From: Parietaria judaica
Taxonomy: Eukaryota > Streptophyta > Magnoliopsida > Rosales > Urticaceae
NCBI GenBank assembly: GCA_954871525.1
Contig: OX940860.1
Span: 19,004,001-19,068,000 of the forward strand
DNA length: 64,000 nucleotides
Direction of reading: 5' to 3'
The notes beneath the pieces were generated by a model. The model did no database searches. It worked only from the letters and a program-made list of their open reading frames with translations, and had not been told where the DNA came from. Of this stretch, positions 60,376-64,000 are shown one piece after another. A program made the translations under genes and the position numbers. Numbering within the stretch: the stretch's first letter is position 1; every line of letters begins with the position of its first letter.

Positions 60376-60746
60376 CTCTCTGCCATATTTATTCAAAATA
60401 TTTCAGTTTAAGTGGTCAAATTTCTATAATTTGTCTTCGTGGCAGCATCAGATAGGGCAGATCTTGCTTGGTAAATAAATTTAGTATATATGTAATTGAA
60501 TTTTTTGTATATAAATTAAATTAATTAATAATGACGTTTTACCTTTCTAATACGATATTAATTTACCAAACGTTTTTAGTGCAGTGCTGGCGAAGTAAAA
60601 ATCAGTCTGTCACTTCAGATCTCGGCCTTTTTAACCCCAAAAATTATAAATTATCACATTATAACCCTTTCCTTCTAATTTTCAGAGTTAAATCACTCCC
60701 TCCACCTACTATCTCTCTCTCTCACTCGCTCTGTATCTCACGCGCC

Positions 60747-63700
60747 ATGTCAGCGACGGCGCGTCCAACAGCCTCCCTCCTCAACCGCGGCCTCGCGAGG
60801 GAAGATCACGCGCGGCCAGGATGCGCAGCTGCTTGGCTCCCACGCGCCGCCGCGAATCAGCGACGGTGCATGCAAGCTCTCGCGTGCGCGCGCGGCGATG
60901 GCGGCGGTCTGGAGCTTCACAATGACGCCGCGTGGAAGGACTTGCACTCTCTTCCGAGTAAGCACGAATCGCTGAATTCTCGTTTTTCGATTCAGTCGAG
61001 GTTTGTGTGATGAACTGGTTATGGTTTTTCAGGGCCTTTGTCTTCGACTCGTCTCTCCAATTCCGACTCCGAGAAGTCTCGCCTTCGCGTCGCGTACCAG
61101 GTAAGATTGCTTGGATTGTTGTTTAGCGAAAGAAATTCGTGAATTTCTGTGAATTTGTTGATGAATTTTGGGAATTTAGGGAGTTAGTGGGGCTTATAGC
61201 GAGGCAGCTGCGCAGAAGGCTTACCGGAATTGCGAACCAGTGCCTTGCGAACAATTCGATACTGCTTTCGAAGTGAGCATTTCTTGTTCCCGAGGCGGAT
61301 TTCCGGACTCATTTCCATTTAATTTGTATTGACTTTTTTCCTAATTTGGGTAGGCTGTTGAGAGCTGGAGTGTGGACAGAGCCGTTCTACCAATCGAAAA
61401 TTCGTTGGGTGGAAGCATCCACCGGAACTACGACCTCTTGCTCCGCCACAACCTGCACATCGTGGGGGAAGTGAAGTTCGCGGTTCGGCATTGCCTTCTG
61501 GCCAACCCCGGCGTTCGGCTCGAAGACCTGACGAGGGTCCTTAGCCATCCGCAGGTGTTGTATTGTTTATGGGTTTTGCAGCTTCATCCGTTTCGCCCTC
61601 GGTTTTTTGTTTGTGATTCTCTGAACAAAATTGGTTCGGCTTTTCAGGCTCTTGCTCAGTGCGAGTACACATTGACGAAGTTGGGTTTGGTCAGAGAGGC
61701 CATGGACGACACCGCTGGCGCGGCAAAGGTAGTTCATTTACGAGTTTCTTGCTTGTTTTACCTCAAGATATGTTCTCAAGGACCGGGTTAATTCGAAATT
61801 CGGGAGGGAATGGGATGATAAGATCTTGAAAATTGAGGAATGATAATAATAATATGTGTGTGTATATATATATATATAATTTTTTTTTCTTTACTGTGTT
61901 TCGTCCAAGGTTCAAAATTTCGCGAAAATCGATCGACATTTCGACTGATTTTCGTTTTTCGGAGAAATGCGAAACGAAAACCCTTTCGTTTCGCAGGATT
62001 TTCCCTTTTTTCGCATGGGCACGTGGATGAAATTTCGTTTTTCGTTTTTGTGTGTAAAATGTGCGAAAAATGGTTGGAAAATCGCTAAAAATTAAATTTC
62101 CGGTAGATTTTGGCAAAAATACCAATTAAACTTTCGGCAAAAATAATTATACTCACACAAATGTTACCCTACCCTACCCTACCCCACCCCACCCCGGCGG
62201 CCGGACGGCGGCAGCGCGCGTGTGGTGGTGTAACATTTGTGTGAGTCCTCCCCCATCCACAAAATCCTATGACCCAAAGGGCCCAAGCCCTTGTCCCTAA
62301 TATTTGGTATATAAACATCACCAAACTCTTGTCATCTATCAATGTGGGACTTTTTGTTATTCAACTAATATCACACATTCATTCACATACACTTCACTTA
62401 ATATTACACACTTCAAATAATATTATACACTTAACATACATATTAACTTCACCTAACATACATATACACTTAATATACATATTCATTTAATATTATACAC
62501 TTCAATTAATATTAAATTTGTTAACATACATATACAATTAACATGCATATTCACTTAATATTACACATTTAATTAACATACATATTCACTTCACATAATA
62601 ATTTGACTTAATATTATACACTTAAATTAAACTAATAAAGTGACTTAATATTATACATTTCACCTACATATTTAAGTTACAAATGTGTTTTGTTGTATAC
62701 AATTATGTCTTGTATTTATTAAATATGTAGTTTTGAACCTATATAAATATCGTGCTTAAATACTCAAATATTTTTTTACAAAATATCCGTCGAAAACCCC
62801 ATCGGCATGCGGTATGCCCATGCGAAAAGTGCGGTATATGCGGTATGTGGCATGCCCTTTTTTTCCGATTTGCCCATCGACATACCCATCGGCAAGCGAT
62901 ATATCCGTAAAACGGAAAATGCGAAACGAAATCGGCAAGCGGTATTTTAAATCTTGGTTTCGTCTACTTTGGAGTCGGACAATGCGGCTTCGGCGGATAG
63001 AAGATTCGAAGAAACAGTTGTTTTCGAGAAAAGGAAATCCTACTTTTGTGTTGAAATGTAAATTATACTCTAATATTTATTTCACTACTTTTTAGTTCCA
63101 AATACAAAAACGATTTTCTCCCTACTTTTTCTGGGTGTCGGTATAGCCCGAGAGTTTAATCTCGTTATGGGAGCCGTTGTTCCTCCCTCTGTCTTACTCT
63201 TCCCGACGCCTAGTCCCTCTATTCTAGAGAGAGAGACAAAACTAACTTATATTCAAAAATATTGGGTTGAAGGCTAGTTTGGTCAATTAGCTTTTTTAAT
63301 TATGCCTTTAAGTGTCTTTACCCATTTATGTATTTAAATATGGTAATTAGGGTGATTGGTTTATTTTAAGAAATAACTCTAGCCTCTAGGTGTAGTCGAA
63401 GAGTGTATTTTCCTAGGGTAGAGACAACTTGGGACAACATAATTTTAAATGACATTCCATAAATACGAAATAATGTCTGGTCCTAGCCCGTCACCAGACC
63501 GGTATATTGCGGTTATCTGTAACAGGTTTCTCATTTCTTCGTTAATTCTTTGTACCTGTTCATGGCTAGTTAGTTTTTGGAGCTAACGTTTAGGCGGTGT
63601 ACCACCCTGTAGCACGTTTCTGAAAACAAACTGATGGATACGGCCGCTGTTGCCAGCTCAGCTGCTGGAGTGATCTACGGCTTAGATATGCTTGCCCAAG

Positions 63701-63876
63701 ATATTCAGGTTTATATGCAAAACCACACTTATCTGCTTTATTCGATATAATTTTCCGTCATTATGGTACTTATATGCGCTTAAACCTCTATTGCCTAGGA
63801 TGATTGTGATAATATTACTCGGTTCCTCATGCTGGCAAGAGAACCGATAATCCCGGGCACAAATAGGCCGTTCAAG
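60747..63876 (+). CDS. Arogenate/prephenate dehydratase, ADT2-like, 5' part of gene
   Basis: Seven exons are visible: 60747-60957, 61033-61100, 61180-61272, 61354-61554, 61648-61728, 63613-63708 and 63799-63876, with GT-AG junctions and consistent phases (1 after the first, then 0). The visible part encodes 276 residues. The first ~65 residues ([20 protein letters not shown]) look like a plastid transit peptide. The PDT domain follows: [71 protein letters not shown], and DDTAGAAK with the catalytic Thr-containing DTA motif. The end reads [20 protein letters not shown]. The enzyme makes phenylalanine from arogenate in plastids (family knowledge); the ACT domain lies outside. The intron 61729-63612 contains a hAT element. 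Confidence 0.94.
61906..62956 (-). mobile_element. Non-autonomous hAT element, 1051 bp, copy B, in ADT intron
   Basis: Inverted relative to copy A (11617-12670). The plus strand begins CAAGGTTCAAAATTTCGCG and ends GCGGTATTTTAAATCTTG. A perfect 8-bp duplication GTTTCGTC flanks it (61898-61905 and 62957-62964). Its blocks match copy A in reverse: the CGAAAA-rich end, GCCGAAAGTTTAATTGGTAT, the GC-rich patch, the TCCCACATTGATAGATGACA block, the TTAATATTATACACTT array (about 62380-62660) and the GGCAAGCGGTAT end. Copy B carries a run of CCCTA/CCCCA repeats (62165-62195) that is shorter in A. No transposase is encoded. Confidence 0.92.
62957..63612 (+). other. Remainder of the fifth ADT intron visible
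   Basis: The rest of the 1884-bp intron is AT-rich and shows no exon; the acceptor CCCTGTAG precedes CACGTTTCTGAAAACAAACTG at 63613. GC-richer sequence at 63130-63230 is unexplained. Confidence 0.6.
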
Positions 63877-64000
63877 GTTATACCTTCCAAGCCAATGTGT
63901 TAACTTTAGGTTTTTATGATATTCAGATCACAGTTTTTCATAATAATTACAATTTTTTATTATTTCTATTGTCAGTCAAGTATAGTTTTCTCACTAGAGG

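Noticed and set aside
61833..62125. Short frames on both strands in the ADT intron
   Set aside because: They follow CGAAA-type words in the hAT element; matching frames occur in the other copy at 12377-12727 for the same reason.

Overview
The window is nuclear DNA of a flowering plant, most likely a core eudicot. The evidence is GT-AG introns in every gene, plant-specific gene families (Dof factor, ROP interactor ICR, plant tetraspanin, arogenate dehydratase), a Ty3/gypsy chromovirus and many small hAT-, MULE- and Harbinger-like elements in AT-rich spacer. The species cannot be named from the sequence.

Six protein genes are supported. From left to right: the last five exons of a class I phosphatidylinositol transfer protein (+, 46-1950, 5' end outside the window); a two-exon tetraspanin (-, 3735-8130, 3.5 kb intron); an interactor of constitutive active ROPs (ICR/RIP; +, coding 17811-20845, with a 5'UTR intron); a single-coding-exon tRNA-splicing endonuclease subunit Sen2 (+, 22880-23605); a two-exon Dof transcription factor (-, 35850-37333); and the first seven coding exons of an ADT2-like arogenate/prephenate dehydratase (+, 60747-63876, 3' end outside the window). 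They are unrelated housekeeping and regulatory genes, as expected in a plant chromosome, and show no operon-like or cluster logic.

The rest is mostly mobile DNA. A complete 6.1 kb Ty3/gypsy chromovirus (24888-30994) has 427-bp LTRs that differ at two positions and a CAATT target duplication, yet two in-frame stops and a frameshift break its reading frame. Two ~1.05 kb non-autonomous hAT elements of one family (11617-12670 and 61906-62956) have perfect 8-bp duplications; one sits inside a SINE and the other in an ADT intron. Other elements with resolved ends are a SINE at 14126-14338 (12-bp duplication), a 516-bp hAT element next to it (14352-14867), a 283-bp foldback MITE (32805-33087), a 469-bp MULE-like MITE (42104-42572), a Harbinger-like MITE with a fresh 266-bp tandem duplication (52297-53054), and a long foldback element (45641-50390) split by a 2.96 kb solo LTR (46177-49138).

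From 37.5 to 60.5 kb no coding gene was recognised. The stretch holds LTR remnants, microsatellites, a degenerate ~100-bp tandem array just upstream of the ADT gene, and a few GC-richer islands with W-box or G-box motifs. No unknown gene system is evident. The most novel material is in the transposable elements: the paired hAT family, the nested foldback/solo LTR, and the SR-rich Gag of the chromovirus.
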